From Microbacterium sp. C5A9 (GTDB taxonomy: Bacteria > Actinomycetota > Actinomycetes > Actinomycetales > Microbacteriaceae): a stretch of DNA of 64,000 bases. The stretch's first letter is position 1; each line of letters opens with the position of its first letter. The position numbers were made by a program, and so were the translations under genes. The stretch spans positions 186,001 through 250,000 of the forward strand of contig NZ_JABXGD010000003.1 in the NCBI RefSeq assembly GCF_022627955.1, given 5' to 3'. The notes beneath the pieces are model-generated. The model was given only the letters and a program-made list of their open reading frames with translations. It made no database searches and was not told the origin of the DNA. Shown piece after piece: positions 25,766 to 34,723 of this stretch.

Positions 25766-27028
25766 TCACTGGATGGCCTGCTGGATCTCGCTCTGTGCAG
25801 CGGCGAGCAGCTCGTCGATGTCGCCTCCGGCGACGGCCTTCTGAGTGAGGGTGTCGATGGCGGCCAGCACGTCGACGCTGTTGACCACACCGGGCAGCAG
25901 GGCGCGGCCCGTCGGCGCGATCTCGGTCAGTGACACGACGACCGGGTTCGCCTCGACGGATTCCACGGGGATGTCGGTGCGCAGCGGCGGCCATCCCGAG
26001 GCGAGGGACCACTCCGTGGCGACGTCTTCCTGGAAGAAGTACGAGAAGAACGCCTCGGCTCCGGCGACCTGTGCGTCATCGGCCTGCTCGGTGATGCCCA
26101 TCGAGACGCCGATGGCCGAGGCCGCCTGGTCCTCGGGACCGGCGGGGATCGCGGCGATGCCGTAGTCGATGTCGTTGTCGGCCGAGATGAACGACATCCA
26201 CGGACCGCCGACGTGCATCGCGGCCTTGCCCGAGCTGAAGAGCTCGTCGGCGCCGATGCCGTCGAGTCCGGTGGGGGAGATCTTGTCGTTCGCGATGGCG
26301 TCGACCCAGTACGCGATCGAGTCGGCGTTCTCGCTCGAGTCGATGACGGCCTCGGTCGAGCCGTCGACGATCCCGCCGCCGCCGCTGAGCAGCAGGCTCG
26401 GCCACAGGCCGTTCGCGACGGTCGCATGATCGGGAAGTGCCAACCCGTACTGCTCGGGGGTTCCGTCGCCGTCCTCGTCGACCGTGAGCGCCTTCGCGGC
26501 CTCGACCCATTCGTCCCAGGTGGTGGGGAACTCGTCGATGCCCGCCGCGGTGAACAGCGCCTTGTTGTAGAAGACCGAGAGCGGCACGAAGCCGGTCGGG
26601 ACCCCGTACGGCGCCCCGTCGACCGTGACCATGTCGACGGACTGCTCCGCGAGCTCGGAGGTGTTGCTGTCGTCCGACCCGTAGAAGTCGGTCAGGTCGA
26701 CGAACGCGCCGCGGTCGGCGTACACCGGCATCCGCTCGGCCGGCATCGCGACGATGTCCGGACCCTCGTCGGACGAGAGGGCGGGGAGCAGGGTGTCGTC
26801 GATGACCGCCCACGTCTTGGTCTCGGTCGTGATGACGTAGTCGTCCTGCGACTCGTTGAAATCGGCCACGATCTGGTCGAGGACCTCGCCGTCGGCCTCG
26901 GTGTATCCGTGCCAGAACGTGAGCGCGGTGGGGCCGTCGGAGTCGTCTTCCGCCGGGGCGGAGCAACCCGCGAGGGTGAGCGCTGCCGCGCTCGCCGCGG
27001 CGACCGCCATGATCGTTCGTCTCATCAT
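25766..27028 (-). CDS. Sugar ABC transporter substrate-binding lipoprotein
   Basis: A 420-aa extracellular solute-binding protein family 1 (MalE-like) lipoprotein. The signal peptide ends in lipobox LAGC with Cys22. The mature protein begins ALTFWHGYTEADGEVLDQIV, typical of the family, with the ...PYGVPTGFVPLSVFYNKALF strand and GPWMSF pocket region. ATG 27028 or 27025 is the start. It heads the minus-strand operon (binding protein, two permeases, glycosidase). A palindromic operator-like site lies about 75 nt upstream. Confidence 0.92.
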   Translation of the reverse strand: MMRRTIMAVAAASAAALTLAGCSAPAEDDSDGPTALTFWHGYTEADGEVLDQIVADFNESQDDYVITTETKTWAVIDDTLLPALSSDEGPDIVAMPAERMPVYADRGAFVDLTDFYGSDDSNTSELAEQSVDMVTVDGAPYGVPTGFVPLSVFYNKALFTAAGIDEFPTTWDEWVEAAKALTVDEDGDGTPEQYGLALPDHATVANGLWPSLLLSGGGGIVDGSTEAVIDSSENADSIAYWVDAIANDKISPTGLDGIGADELFSSGKAAMHVGGPWMSFISADNDIDYGIAAIPAGPEDQAASAIGVSMGITEQADDAQVAGAEAFFSYFFQEDVATEWSLASGWPPLRTDIPVESVEANPVVVSLTEIAPTGRALLPGVVNSVDVLAAIDTLTQKAVAGGDIDELLAAAQSEIQQAIQ

Positions 27029-27088
27029 CTTCGATGCCCTTCTGTGACTGCGTTGTCGTGTCGGCTCGGGTGCCGGGTGCATAGCTTC

Positions 27089-27115
27089 TACAACGATGGA
27101 GGTAAACGTTGTAAA
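27089..27115. promoter_or_regulatory. LacI-type operator upstream of the sugar ABC operon (site A)
   Basis: TTACAACGTTTAC on the minus strand (27102-27114) is a near palindrome around AACGTT. A half-site TACAACG lies at 27090-27096 on the plus strand. It matches two other sites at 28.2 and 28.3 kb, sharing the core TACAACGTT. It is placed to control the binding-protein operon. Confidence 0.65.
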
Positions 27116-27163
27116 TGGATGATCGCGCCTCGGGCGATCGATGTCAAGAGGCGGATCGTCGGT

Positions 27164-28198
27164 TCAGCGCGCCGGCGTGGTGGACTCGCGCTCGACGAGC
27201 GAGAAGTCGGTGAAGACCTCGCGCGGCGGGCCCGCGTCGGCGCCGCCGATGCGCGCGACCAGAAGCTCGACCGCGGTCTTCGCGATCTCGGACCGCCCGG
27301 GGTTGATCGTCGAGAGGGCGGGCAGGCTGTAGCGCGTCTCGTCGAGGTCGTCGAAGCCGATCACGGCCACGTCGTCGGGCACGCGGACGCCTCGTTCGAG
27401 GAGCACCCGCATCGCGCCCAGCGCGAGGGAGTCGTTGAAGGCGACGATGCCGTCGAACCGCACCCCCGCGTCGAGCACGGCGCGCATCGCGTCGGCTCCG
27501 TCGGCCCGATGCCAGAGGTCGACGGGGACCACGAGGTCGTCGTCGAAGGCGACTCCCGCGTCGGCGAGCGCGTCCGAATATCCGCGAAGACGCAGACCCG
27601 GCGACCCGGACTCCTCGCTGGGGTGCGAGCCGAGCGCCAGGATGCGGCGGCGACCCAGGCCGAGCAGGTGCGTCGTCGCGGCGTGCGCCCCCTCGGTGTT
27701 CCGCATGGTCACGTGGTCGCGCGACGAGTCGAAGAGCCGCTCGCCGAGCAGGACCATGGGCACGGGCACCCGCTCGAGCAGCGCCGCGTCGCCCTGCTCG
27801 AGGGTGAGCACGGAGTGCAGGATGCCGTCGAGGCCGCGCAGGTGCGCATCGCGCAGCGCCGCGAGCTCGCTGTCGCGGTCGAGGTCGAACTGCTCGATGA
27901 GCACCGAGAAACCGCGCTCCCGCGCCGCGCGCATCACATCATCGGCCAGCTCGGCGAAATAGGGATTGCGCAGATCGGGCACGATGAGCCCGATCATGTC
28001 GGTGCGCCCCGAGCGCAGACTGCGCGCCGCCCGGTTGGGCTGATAGCGCAGCTGATCGATCGCCTTCTCGACCCGCTCGCGAGTCTCCGGGCGGATGTGC
28101 GGATAGCCGTTGATCACGTTCGACACGGTCTTGATCGACACGCCCGCCGCCCGAGCGACGTCGTGCAGAGTCGCCGTCGCCTCTGCCCCTGGTTTCAT
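27164..28198 (-). CDS. LacI family transcriptional regulator of the sugar locus
   Basis: A 344-aa repressor. An N-terminal HTH (about 9-34: TLHDVARAAGVSIKTVSNVINGYPH) with hinge helix is followed by a periplasmic-binding-like effector domain (VIGFDDLDETRYSLPALSTI near the end). ATG 28198 has TAGAGT 7 nt upstream and no ribosome site, suggesting a leaderless transcript. An operator-like sequence overlaps that -10, so autoregulation is likely. It lies between the ABC operon and the divergent secreted GH93-like gene and probably controls both. Confidence 0.9.
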   Translation of the reverse strand: MKPGAEATATLHDVARAAGVSIKTVSNVINGYPHIRPETRERVEKAIDQLRYQPNRAARSLRSGRTDMIGLIVPDLRNPYFAELADDVMRAARERGFSVLIEQFDLDRDSELAALRDAHLRGLDGILHSVLTLEQGDAALLERVPVPMVLLGERLFDSSRDHVTMRNTEGAHAATTHLLGLGRRRILALGSHPSEESGSPGLRLRGYSDALADAGVAFDDDLVVPVDLWHRADGADAMRAVLDAGVRFDGIVAFNDSLALGAMRVLLERGVRVPDDVAVIGFDDLDETRYSLPALSTINPGRSEIAKTAVELLVARIGGADAGPPREVFTDFSLVERESTTPAR

Positions 28199-28205
28199 TC
28201 TGGGC

Positions 28206-28221
28206 ACTCTACAACGTTTCC
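28206..28221. promoter_or_regulatory. -10 TAGAGT of the lacI-type gene overlapped by operator-like site B
   Basis: On the minus strand TAGAGT (28206-28211) precedes the regulator ATG by 7 nt. On the plus strand TCTACAACGTTTCC begins inside it. Binding here would block the promoter of the regulator. Confidence 0.6.
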
Positions 28222-28300
28222 CCTCCGGCCCCGGCGTCCGACCGATCGACACACGGATGCTTGACGTCGGAGCGATCCGACCCTACGGTGGCGACGGGTC

Positions 28301-28316
28301 TCTACAACGTTGCAGA
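28301..28316. promoter_or_regulatory. LacI-type operator before the GH93-like gene (site C)
   Basis: TCTACAACGTTGCAGA is a near-perfect palindrome centred on AACGTT. It is the best of three related sites and lies 104 nt upstream of the secreted enzyme start. Confidence 0.7.
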
Positions 28317-28419
28317 ACCCGCAGCGTCGAGGCTCGCTTCACCACATCGAGTGCAAGGGCACGCGCTGCGTGGGCGCGCGCACGCTCTCGCCCCCCGGAG
28401 AACTGAGGAGCAGGAGAAC

Positions 28420-30516
28420 ATGCAGGATCCCCAAGTACCGCGCGGCCGAACCGCCCAGAGACTGGTCACCGTCATCGCCGGCCTCGCCCTGGTCGCCGCC
28501 GCCGTCATCACCCCCAGCCCGGCATCCGCCGTGACCACCGGCAACGGCGCACTGGTCTACTCGCCGGCGGCGGGCTCGTCGTTCAACCCCGAGGGCGGTG
28601 CCCCCGCCGGCACCACGTACGCGAAGATCATCGTCCTGAAGAACAACGGGTCGAACAACGGCACGCAGCTCGTCACGTTCGACAAGCTGGTGCTCCAGAA
28701 CGGCGTGCAGGTCTACCCCGTCTACCGCAGCACCGACGACGGCTCGTCGTGGACCAAGGTCGCCGACGTCAACCCGAGCGCGACGTTCCCCACGTTCACG
28801 CGGACGGCGCAGCCCTTCCTCTTCGAGGTCACGCAGACCACGGGGAACCTCGCCGCCGGCACCATCCTGCTGACGGGCATGATCATGCCGGAGGACCGAT
28901 CGAGCAGCAGGCTCGTCGTCTACAAGAGCACCGATCGCGGATCGACGTGGAGCTTCCTCAGCACCATCGACTCCGGCGGCCCCGCGGTCTACGACCCGTC
29001 ACCCACCTCCACCACCACGACCGTGTGGGAGCCGTCGCTCGCCATCGACGGCAACGGCGGTCTCGTCGCGTATTACTCCGACGAGCGGCAGAAGGCGAAC
29101 GGCGTGCTGCAGGCCGTGTCGTATCGACGCTCCACCGACGGGGGACAGACGTGGGGACCGCTGGTCAACGTCTCGGCGCCGACCAACCAGAGCGACCGAC
29201 CGGGCATGATCACCGTGGCGAAGATGCCCGACGGTCGGTACATCGCCACGTTCGAGGTCGTCAACAGGCCCAGCCAGAGCCAGAACACGGCACCCGTCTA
29301 CTTCAAGATCTCCGCTGACGGGCTGAACTGGGGCACCACGACGAGCATCGGCAGCCCCATCCAGCTGGCCGACGGTCGAGGCATCGGCTCATCGCCGTAT
29401 GTGAAGTGGGTGCCGTCCGGTGGACCGAAGGGCATGCTGGTCGTCGCATCCAAGTGGTCGCTGACCGCCTCCGGAGCCATCGACGGCGGCCAGAACTTCT
29501 TCGTGAACTACAACCTCGGTGCGGGCCCCTGGGAGCGACTCCCGATGGCCGTGACCTATGACGCGACCGACACGCAGGGCGGCAACTTCAGCGGTTTCGC
29601 GCAGGGGATCGACGTGAGCGCCGATGGCCGCACGCTGTACCAGGCGACGAACGTCGAGAACACGGTGACCGGTCTCAACGATGTGCGGGTGGGGTCGATC
29701 CCGCTCGACGCGCAGCAGTACGAGGCCGAGAAGGCGACCGTGAACGACGCTGCGGTCGTCTCGCACCCGCAGGCCGCCAACGGCCAGAAGATCGGCAACA
29801 TCAACAACGCGGGCAGTTACGTGCAGTTCACCGTCCGCGTCCCCGCGGCCGGCAGCTACACGCTGAACGCGCGCTACGACAACGGATTCGGCTCGACGGC
29901 GACCCACAACGTCAGCGTCAACGGTGGCACGGCGTCAGCCATCAGCTATCCGGCGACGGTCGACTGGGGTCGCTACGGGTGGGCGCAGAAGACCGTCACC
30001 CTCGCTGCCGGCACCAACACCATCCGCTTCACCAAGGGCACGAACTTCGCGGAGCTCGATGCGATCCACCTCTACCGCAGCACCGCACTCGACCCGCAGT
30101 TCCAGGTGGTCAACCGCACCAGCGGCAAGCTCCTCGAGGTGCTGAGCGCCCTCACGTCCGACGGCGCGGCCGTCGGACAGTGGGGGTCGACGAACAACGC
30201 CACTCAGCGGTGGAACCTGCGACCGTCGGGCACGTCGACGCAGCTGGTGAACGTGAACAGCGGCAAGCTGCTCGAGATCCCCTCGGCAGCGACGGCCGAC
30301 GGAGTGGACGCGGTGCAGTGGGGGGCGACCGGCTCGACGACCCAGAACTGGATCGCGACGACGTCGGGCGGGTGGTGGACGTTCACGAACGCGAACAGCG
30401 GCAAGCTCCTTGAGATCGACGGATGCTCGACCGCCGACGGCGCGGTCGCACAGCAGTGGGGAGTGACCGGTGCGACCTGCCAGAACTGGCGTCTCGTGAA
30501 GGAGGGCATCCAATAG
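28420..30516 (+). CDS. Secreted multidomain BNR-repeat glycosidase (GH93-like) with CBM and ricin-type lectin domains
   Basis: A 698-aa exported protein. A signal peptide (about 1-33, ending ASA) precedes a six-bladed propeller-like domain (about 40-425) with Asp-box motifs (STDDGSSWT, STDRGSTW, STDGGQTW). The VWEPSLAI (Glu204) and ATFEVV (Glu279) stretches and SDRPGM resemble GH93 exo-arabinanases; a sialidase-like role is the alternative. A CBM35/CBM6-like beta-sandwich (about 428-560) and a C-terminal ricin-B beta-trefoil (about 565-698) with repeated SGKLLEI and Q.W motifs should bind polysaccharide. ATG 28420 has AGGAG upstream. It is divergent from the LacI gene and ends at a terminator. 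Confidence 0.8.
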   Translation: MQDPQVPRGRTAQRLVTVIAGLALVAAAVITPSPASAVTTGNGALVYSPAAGSSFNPEGGAPAGTTYAKIIVLKNNGSNNGTQLVTFDKLVLQNGVQVYPVYRSTDDGSSWTKVADVNPSATFPTFTRTAQPFLFEVTQTTGNLAAGTILLTGMIMPEDRSSSRLVVYKSTDRGSTWSFLSTIDSGGPAVYDPSPTSTTTTVWEPSLAIDGNGGLVAYYSDERQKANGVLQAVSYRRSTDGGQTWGPLVNVSAPTNQSDRPGMITVAKMPDGRYIATFEVVNRPSQSQNTAPVYFKISADGLNWGTTTSIGSPIQLADGRGIGSSPYVKWVPSGGPKGMLVVASKWSLTASGAIDGGQNFFVNYNLGAGPWERLPMAVTYDATDTQGGNFSGFAQGIDVSADGRTLYQATNVENTVTGLNDVRVGSIPLDAQQYEAEKATVNDAAVVSHPQAANGQKIGNINNAGSYVQFTVRVPAAGSYTLNARYDNGFGSTATHNVSVNGGTASAISYPATVDWGRYGWAQKTVTLAAGTNTIRFTKGTNFAELDAIHLYRSTALDPQFQVVNRTSGKLLEVLSALTSDGAAVGQWGSTNNATQRWNLRPSGTSTQLVNVNSGKLLEIPSAATADGVDAVQWGATGSTTQNWIATTSGGWWTFTNANSGKLLEIDGCSTADGAVAQQWGVTGATCQNWRLVKEGIQ

Positions 30517-30534
30517 CTCCGCCGCGCTGAGGCA

Positions 30535-30567
30535 CGGGCACGCGGATCACAGAGGTCCGCGTGCCCG
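30535..30567. terminator. Bidirectional terminator between the GH93-like gene and the DUF2809 gene
   Basis: A 12-bp perfect stem (CGGGCACGCGGA / TCCGCGTGCCCG) with a 9-nt loop lies in the 52-nt gap between two convergent genes. Confidence 0.8.
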
Positions 30568-30568
30568 G

Positions 30569-31003
30569 TCACGTCGCCGTGTCGACCGGACGACGCTTCG
30601 CCGCAGCCGTCGCACGCGAGCGAGAGACGGCCGCGTCCACCAGGGCCGCCGCACAGGCCCCCGCCGCGTACGCGACGAGATCTGTCGCGTCGAAGCCGAC
30701 GCCCAGCACGAGTCGCACCGGCCAGAAGCCCTGCGCCCACAGGGCCGGCAGTCCGGTGAGCTGGAACACCTCGATCAGCGTGCAGAGAACGAGGGCGCCC
30801 GCTCCGACGGCGATGACGCTCGCGCGCGGCAGGGCCACGGCGATGGCGAGGTAGATCATGACGGCGTACAGAGCGTCGCCCGCCGCGTCCGCGAGCGGTC
30901 CGCTCCCGAGGACGTGCGTGAGGAGGCCGGCGGCGATCACCGAGGCGGCGGCGATGAGCAGCCACCGCCGCCGCACCGGGACTCGCGCCGGCGACCGGGT
31001 CAC
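30569..31003 (-). CDS. DUF2809 family membrane protein
   Basis: A 144-aa protein with four membrane helices. The family core ALYAVMIYLAIAVALPR..., a middle CTLIEVFQLTGLPALW and VLGVGFDATDLVAYAAG near the end are recognisable. Function of DUF2809 is unknown. The GTG start overlaps the stop of the upstream regulator (GTGA), so it is translated from the regulator mRNA. Confidence 0.85.
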   Translation of the reverse strand: MTRSPARVPVRRRWLLIAAASVIAAGLLTHVLGSGPLADAAGDALYAVMIYLAIAVALPRASVIAVGAGALVLCTLIEVFQLTGLPALWAQGFWPVRLVLGVGFDATDLVAYAAGACAAALVDAAVSRSRATAAAKRRPVDTAT

Positions 31004-31503
31004 TTCTCGACCAGCACCGGCGCCCCGCGCTTGCGCTGGGTGCGAGTGAGCTGACGGGAGAGCGGATACTTCTCATCGAGCCGGGGCTCCAGCACGATGC
31101 GCTGGAGGGCGATGATCGCGATGAGCCCGCCCGACCAGTAGGCGATGATGATCGCCGCGCCCGCACCGCCCAGAAGCACGCTGAGGATCGTCACGACGAT
31201 GCCGACGCCGACGTACAGCATCCGCCAGGAGCGGAGCACGCGATTGCGTGCGGTCTGCTGCTCGTCGACGCGCCGGTCGAGCGACTCGAGCCGATCGGTC
31301 ACGTCCATCTCCTCGGCGGGCTCGAAGAGGTCGGTCACGCTCACGCTGAGCGCGTTGGCGATGAGCGCGAGCGATTCGAGGCTGGCATCCTGACCGGCCT
31401 CGAGCCGCTGCACGGTGCGGAGTCCGACACCGCTCTCGAAAGACAGCTTCTCCTGCGTCCATCCCTGGTCGCGTCGGAGTTCGGGGATTCGTGTGTTGTT
31501 CAT
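31000..31503 (-). CDS. XRE-family regulator with C-terminal membrane segments
   Basis: A 167-aa protein. Residues 1-60 are a Cro/cI-type HTH (RRDQGWTQEKLSFESGVGLRTVQRLEAG). Two hydrophobic segments (about 105-125 and 128-145) suggest membrane attachment, an arrangement seen in some actinobacterial XRE proteins. ATG 31503 (MNNTRIPELRRDQG) has GGAGA upstream. It is coupled to the DUF2809 gene, perhaps its only target. The signal sensed is unknown. Confidence 0.82.
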   Translation of the reverse strand: MNNTRIPELRRDQGWTQEKLSFESGVGLRTVQRLEAGQDASLESLALIANALSVSVTDLFEPAEEMDVTDRLESLDRRVDEQQTARNRVLRSWRMLYVGVGIVVTILSVLLGGAGAAIIIAYWSGGLIAIIALQRIVLEPRLDEKYPLSRQLTRTQRKRGAPVLVEK

Positions 31504-31661
31504 GTCTCCATCGTTTCCGCCGGGGTGGACGACGCACCACGCCATCCACCCGCCATCCTGCCGTCAGTCGGCCGCCACCGATCCGCCAACGCGCAGCGGA
31601 GTTCAGATCGGGTGCAGCGGGGCGATCGGCGCGAGCGATCCGGGCGCGCGGAGCGATGGTC

Positions 31662-31667
31662 TAGCAT
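31662..31667 (+). promoter_or_regulatory. -10 element TAGCAT for the ribokinase operon
   Basis: TAGCAT lies in the 198-nt divergent gap, about 35 nt before the ribokinase ATG. This gives a short conventional leader with GTGAG before the start. Confidence 0.4.
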
Positions 31668-31701
31668 CGTCCTGTTCGAGCAGATCGGCGGTGCACGTGA
31701 G

Positions 31702-32643
31702 ATGAAGCCTGTGTACGTGGTGGGCTCCGCCAACATCGACCGCTGCTACTCGGTCATCTCCTTCCCTCGCGCAGGCGAGACCCTGAACGCGACCGCCTAC
31801 ACGGAGTCGCTCGGCGGAAAGGGCGCCAATCAGGCTGCAGCGTCGGCGCTCGCGGGCGGCCTGGTCCGCTTCGTGGGGGCGGTCGGCGATGACCCCGGCG
31901 GAGCATCCGTCCGCGACGCTCTGGAGGCCCGCGGTGTCGAGACCACCCACCTCGCTCGCCACGCGGGCGCCGCGACCGGCAACGCCGCGGTCGTGGTCGA
32001 CGAGACGGGCGAGAACCTGATCATCGTCGCCGGGGGAGCGAACCTCCTTCTCTCCGGCGCCGACGTGCGCTCGGCGCTGGACGGCGCGGCGGCGGGCTCC
32101 CTCGTCGTCGCGCAGGGGGAGATTCCCGCGCAGGCCATCGCCGCGGCGGCCCGGCTGGCGAAGGAGAGAGAGCTGTCTCTTCTCCTGAACCTCGCACCGT
32201 TCGTCCCTCTCGAGGAGGCGGTCATCGGTGCGGCATCTCTGCTCGTGGTCAACGCGACCGAGGCGATCGACACGGCAGCGCATCTCGGACTCGGACAGCT
32301 CTCCGATGCGACCGACGCGGCAACGCGGCTGCGCGACCGCCTCGGCATCGACGTGATCGCGACGCTCGGAGGCGAGGGATGCATCGTGATGGCGAAGGAC
32401 GGTGGGTCGACGGCGATCGACGCCCCCGCGGTGGAGCATGTGGTCGACACGACCGGGGCGGGCGACGCGTTCGTCGGCATCCTCGCCGCGCGACGGGCCG
32501 GGGGCGACGACCTCGTCGCTGCGGCGCGCGTCGCCACTCTGGGGGCGTCGTTCGCGGTGCAGCGCCGAGGCACGGCCGAGTCGTACCCCGACGCCGATGA
32601 CCTCGACGCACTCGTCGCGTCCCTCGGGGCGGTGCCGCGGTGA
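31702..32643 (+). CDS. rbsK: PfkB-family sugar kinase, ribokinase-like
   Basis: A 313-aa cytoplasmic kinase. It has the ribokinase N-terminal GSANIDRCYSV and GGKGANQAAA motifs and the anion-hole/catalytic-base signature DTTGAGDAFVG near residue 250. These support phosphorylation of ribose or another pentose with ATP. No ribose transporter is adjacent; instead two DUF202 genes follow, overlapping by 4 nt, an association without clear meaning. Start ATG 31702; the longer frame contains no family sequence. Confidence 0.85.
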   Translation: MKPVYVVGSANIDRCYSVISFPRAGETLNATAYTESLGGKGANQAAASALAGGLVRFVGAVGDDPGGASVRDALEARGVETTHLARHAGAATGNAAVVVDETGENLIIVAGGANLLLSGADVRSALDGAAAGSLVVAQGEIPAQAIAAAARLAKERELSLLLNLAPFVPLEEAVIGAASLLVVNATEAIDTAAHLGLGQLSDATDAATRLRDRLGIDVIATLGGEGCIVMAKDGGSTAIDAPAVEHVVDTTGAGDAFVGILAARRAGGDDLVAAARVATLGASFAVQRRGTAESYPDADDLDALVASLGAVPR

Positions 32644-33008
32644 CCCGCTCGTCGGAGCGGTTCCCCCGATCGGTCTACTCGGTGGGCGATGAGCCGGATG
32701 CGCGTTTCACCCTCGCGAACGAGCGGACCTTTCTCGCGTGGATCCGCACGGCGCTGGCGCTTCTGGCAGGAGGTGTGGCGCTCGACCTGCTCGGCCTCGA
32801 TCTGCACCCCGGGTTGCGGCTCGCGGCCTCGCTGACGCTCGTCGTCGCAGGTATCGTGCTTCCTCTCTTCGGCTGGCTCAGCTGGGCCGGGACCGAGCGG
32901 GCGCTGCGACGCGGCGACCCCCTTCCCGGTTCGTGGCTGGGAGCCTTCCTCGGCGGTGCGGTCACGCTCGCCGGAGTGCTGCTCGTCCTCGCGATCCTGC
33001 TGCGCTGA
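32640..33008 (+). CDS. YidH-type DUF202 membrane protein
   Basis: A 122-aa protein with three membrane helices. The DUF202 hallmark is RFTLANERTFLAWIRTALALLAGGVAL. Function is unknown. GTG 32640 overlaps the kinase stop by 4 nt and its own stop overlaps the next start (TGATG). YidH and YidG-type proteins are often encoded in tandem, as here. Confidence 0.9.
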   Translation: MTRSSERFPRSVYSVGDEPDARFTLANERTFLAWIRTALALLAGGVALDLLGLDLHPGLRLAASLTLVVAGIVLPLFGWLSWAGTERALRRGDPLPGSWLGAFLGGAVTLAGVLLVLAILLR

Positions 33009-33349
33009 TGCCGGTCTTCGATCCCGGTCTGCAGCCGGAGCGCACCGAGCTCGCGTGGCGTCGCACGGCGCTCGCCCTCGGCATCGGGTCGCTGGTGTCG
33101 ATGCGCATCCTGACCGCCGTGCTCGGCGACGCGGCGTGGGTGCTCTGCGGGGTCGCGGGGGTGCTCTTCTCGGTGTGGGTCTGGTCGATGTCGCAGCGTC
33201 GCTATCGGGAGATCGACCGACGTCTGCGCGCGCACGGAGACCGGGCAGCGCTGCCGGGGGCGCGACCGCTTCTGGTGCTCGCGGCCGTGGTCGGGGCAGC
33301 GGGGATGCTCGGGCTCGTCGTCGTCGTCGCTGCGGGGTGGACCGCGTGA
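33008..33349 (+). CDS. YidG-type DUF202 membrane protein
   Basis: A 113-aa protein with three helices and the DUF202 motif PERTELAWRRTALALGIGSL. It is shorter than its partner YidH-like gene and coupled to it by a 1-nt overlap. ATG 33008 was chosen over a longer frame inside the upstream gene. Function unknown. Confidence 0.88.
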   Translation: MPVFDPGLQPERTELAWRRTALALGIGSLVSMRILTAVLGDAAWVLCGVAGVLFSVWVWSMSQRRYREIDRRLRAHGDRAALPGARPLLVLAAVVGAAGMLGLVVVVAAGWTA

Positions 33350-33864
33350 GGGGCGGGGATCACGGCTCGACGATCTTCCGCGAGCGGAGCACGGGACCTC
33401 GGTGGACCGCCGTGGTGGGCATCGTCACGCTGGCTCTGCTGGTGTTCGTGGCGTGGCTGGGGGTGCCCGCGCTGGTCGCCCGGCCGGAGCCGGTCGACGC
33501 GTGGCTGCTGATTCTGATGGTCAGCTCGACGGTCATGGTGCTGATCGCGGTGATGCTGCTGCTGGTCAGGCACGCGACCGTCGTCGTCACCCCGACCCAT
33601 GTCGACGCACACCTCGATCCATTCCGGATCATGCATATATCCGTCGAGGAGATCGAAGCGGTCGAGGTCGTCGACGTGTCGTTCGCCGATTCGCGCGGCT
33701 GGGGGTGGCGGCTCGCCGGCACGGAACAGTACCTCCTCTGGTCGGCGGGGCCCGCCGTGCGGCTGGGACTCACGAAGGGCAGGAGCCGCGTGCTGCGCAG
33801 CGACCGCACCGCAGAACTGGTGGCGGCGATCGCCCACGCGCGATCCGACCCGCATCCGGGCTGA
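33346..33864 (+). CDS. Membrane protein of unknown function (PH-like, DUF3093-type?)
   Basis: A 172-aa protein. Two membrane helices (about 20-42 and 52-72) precede a soluble beta-rich part with VVTPTHVDAHLDPFRIMHISVEE. The layout resembles the DUF3093/PH-like membrane proteins of Actinobacteria, but I cannot assign it firmly. GTG 33346 overlaps the upstream stop (GTGA), so it belongs to the rbsK-DUF202 operon. Confidence 0.7.
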   Translation: MRGGDHGSTIFRERSTGPRWTAVVGIVTLALLVFVAWLGVPALVARPEPVDAWLLILMVSSTVMVLIAVMLLLVRHATVVVTPTHVDAHLDPFRIMHISVEEIEAVEVVDVSFADSRGWGWRLAGTEQYLLWSAGPAVRLGLTKGRSRVLRSDRTAELVAAIAHARSDPHPG

Positions 33865-33910
33865 CCACGGCAGACTGGAGGAGACGAGATCCCCCACGTC
33901 AGGAGACGGA

Positions 33911-34714
33911 ATGACAGATCAGCCCCGGAAGGCACCCAGCCAGGCGGTCCTCGCCGTGCAGGAGGTGGAGCGGATCAGCCCCGACCTCATCCGCATCACG
34001 GCAGGCGGAGACGGATACGAGGCGTTCACCGACAACTCCTCGACGGACAAGTACGTGAAGATCCTGTTCGCCGATCCGAGCCACGGCCTCACGCCGCCGT
34101 ACGACCTCGCGCAGCTGCGTGCCGAGAGCCCGGAGAAGCTCCCGACTCGCCGCACGTACACGGTGCGTTCGACGGATGCCGCCCGCCGACGACTCGTGAT
34201 CGACTTCGTCGTGCACGGCGACGAGGGCGTCGCGGGCCCCTGGGCGCGCCGCGCCCAGCCGGGCGACACGCTCGTGGTCAGCGGGGCCGGCGGCGGTTAC
34301 GCGCCCGACCCCGCAGCGCCCTGGCATCTGCTGATCGGCGACCACACGGCGCTGCCGGCGATCTCGTCGGCGGTCGAGGCGCTGCAGCCGGATGCCGTGG
34401 GGCACGTCGTGCTGTCGATCGCCGCGCCGGCCGACCGCGTCCTTCCCCAGACCCCGGCGGGGGTGCAGGTGCACTGGACCGAGACGGACGACGAGCTGCT
34501 GTCGATCGTCGAGGGTCTCGCGTGGACCGACGAGCACCCCGGGGTCTTCGCGCACGGTGAGCGCGGCACGATCAAGGCCGTGCGGGCGATCCTGAAGCAG
34601 CGCGACGTGCCGCGCGACCGTCTCTCGATCTCGGCGTACTGGGCACGCGGCCGTGCAGAAGACCAGTTCCAGGCCGAGAAGCGCGAGCCGATCGGGCAGA
34701 TCGACGAGGCGTAG
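33911..34714 (+). CDS. Siderophore-interacting (SIP) family FAD-dependent oxidoreductase
   Basis: A 267-aa cytoplasmic flavoprotein related to ViuB/YqjH ferric-siderophore reductases. The FAD-binding RTYTVR motif is near residue 80, followed by FVVHGDEGVAGPWARRAQPGD and a C-terminal NAD(P)H-binding SIP domain with GDHTALPAI and HGERGTIKAVR. It should reduce ferric siderophores to release iron. No siderophore transporter is adjacent and no iron-box was recognised. Start ATG 33911 has AGGAGACGG upstream. Confidence 0.9.
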   Translation: MTDQPRKAPSQAVLAVQEVERISPDLIRITAGGDGYEAFTDNSSTDKYVKILFADPSHGLTPPYDLAQLRAESPEKLPTRRTYTVRSTDAARRRLVIDFVVHGDEGVAGPWARRAQPGDTLVVSGAGGGYAPDPAAPWHLLIGDHTALPAISSAVEALQPDAVGHVVLSIAAPADRVLPQTPAGVQVHWTETDDELLSIVEGLAWTDEHPGVFAHGERGTIKAVRAILKQRDVPRDRLSISAYWARGRAEDQFQAEKREPIGQIDEA

Positions 34715-34723
34715 GCGCGGGCC

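Noticed and set aside
28420..30516. Call as a plain sialidase (nanH)
   Set aside because: Asp-boxes alone do not show sialidase activity. No clear Arg triad was identified, and the WEP...DRPGM...FEV pattern is closer to GH93.
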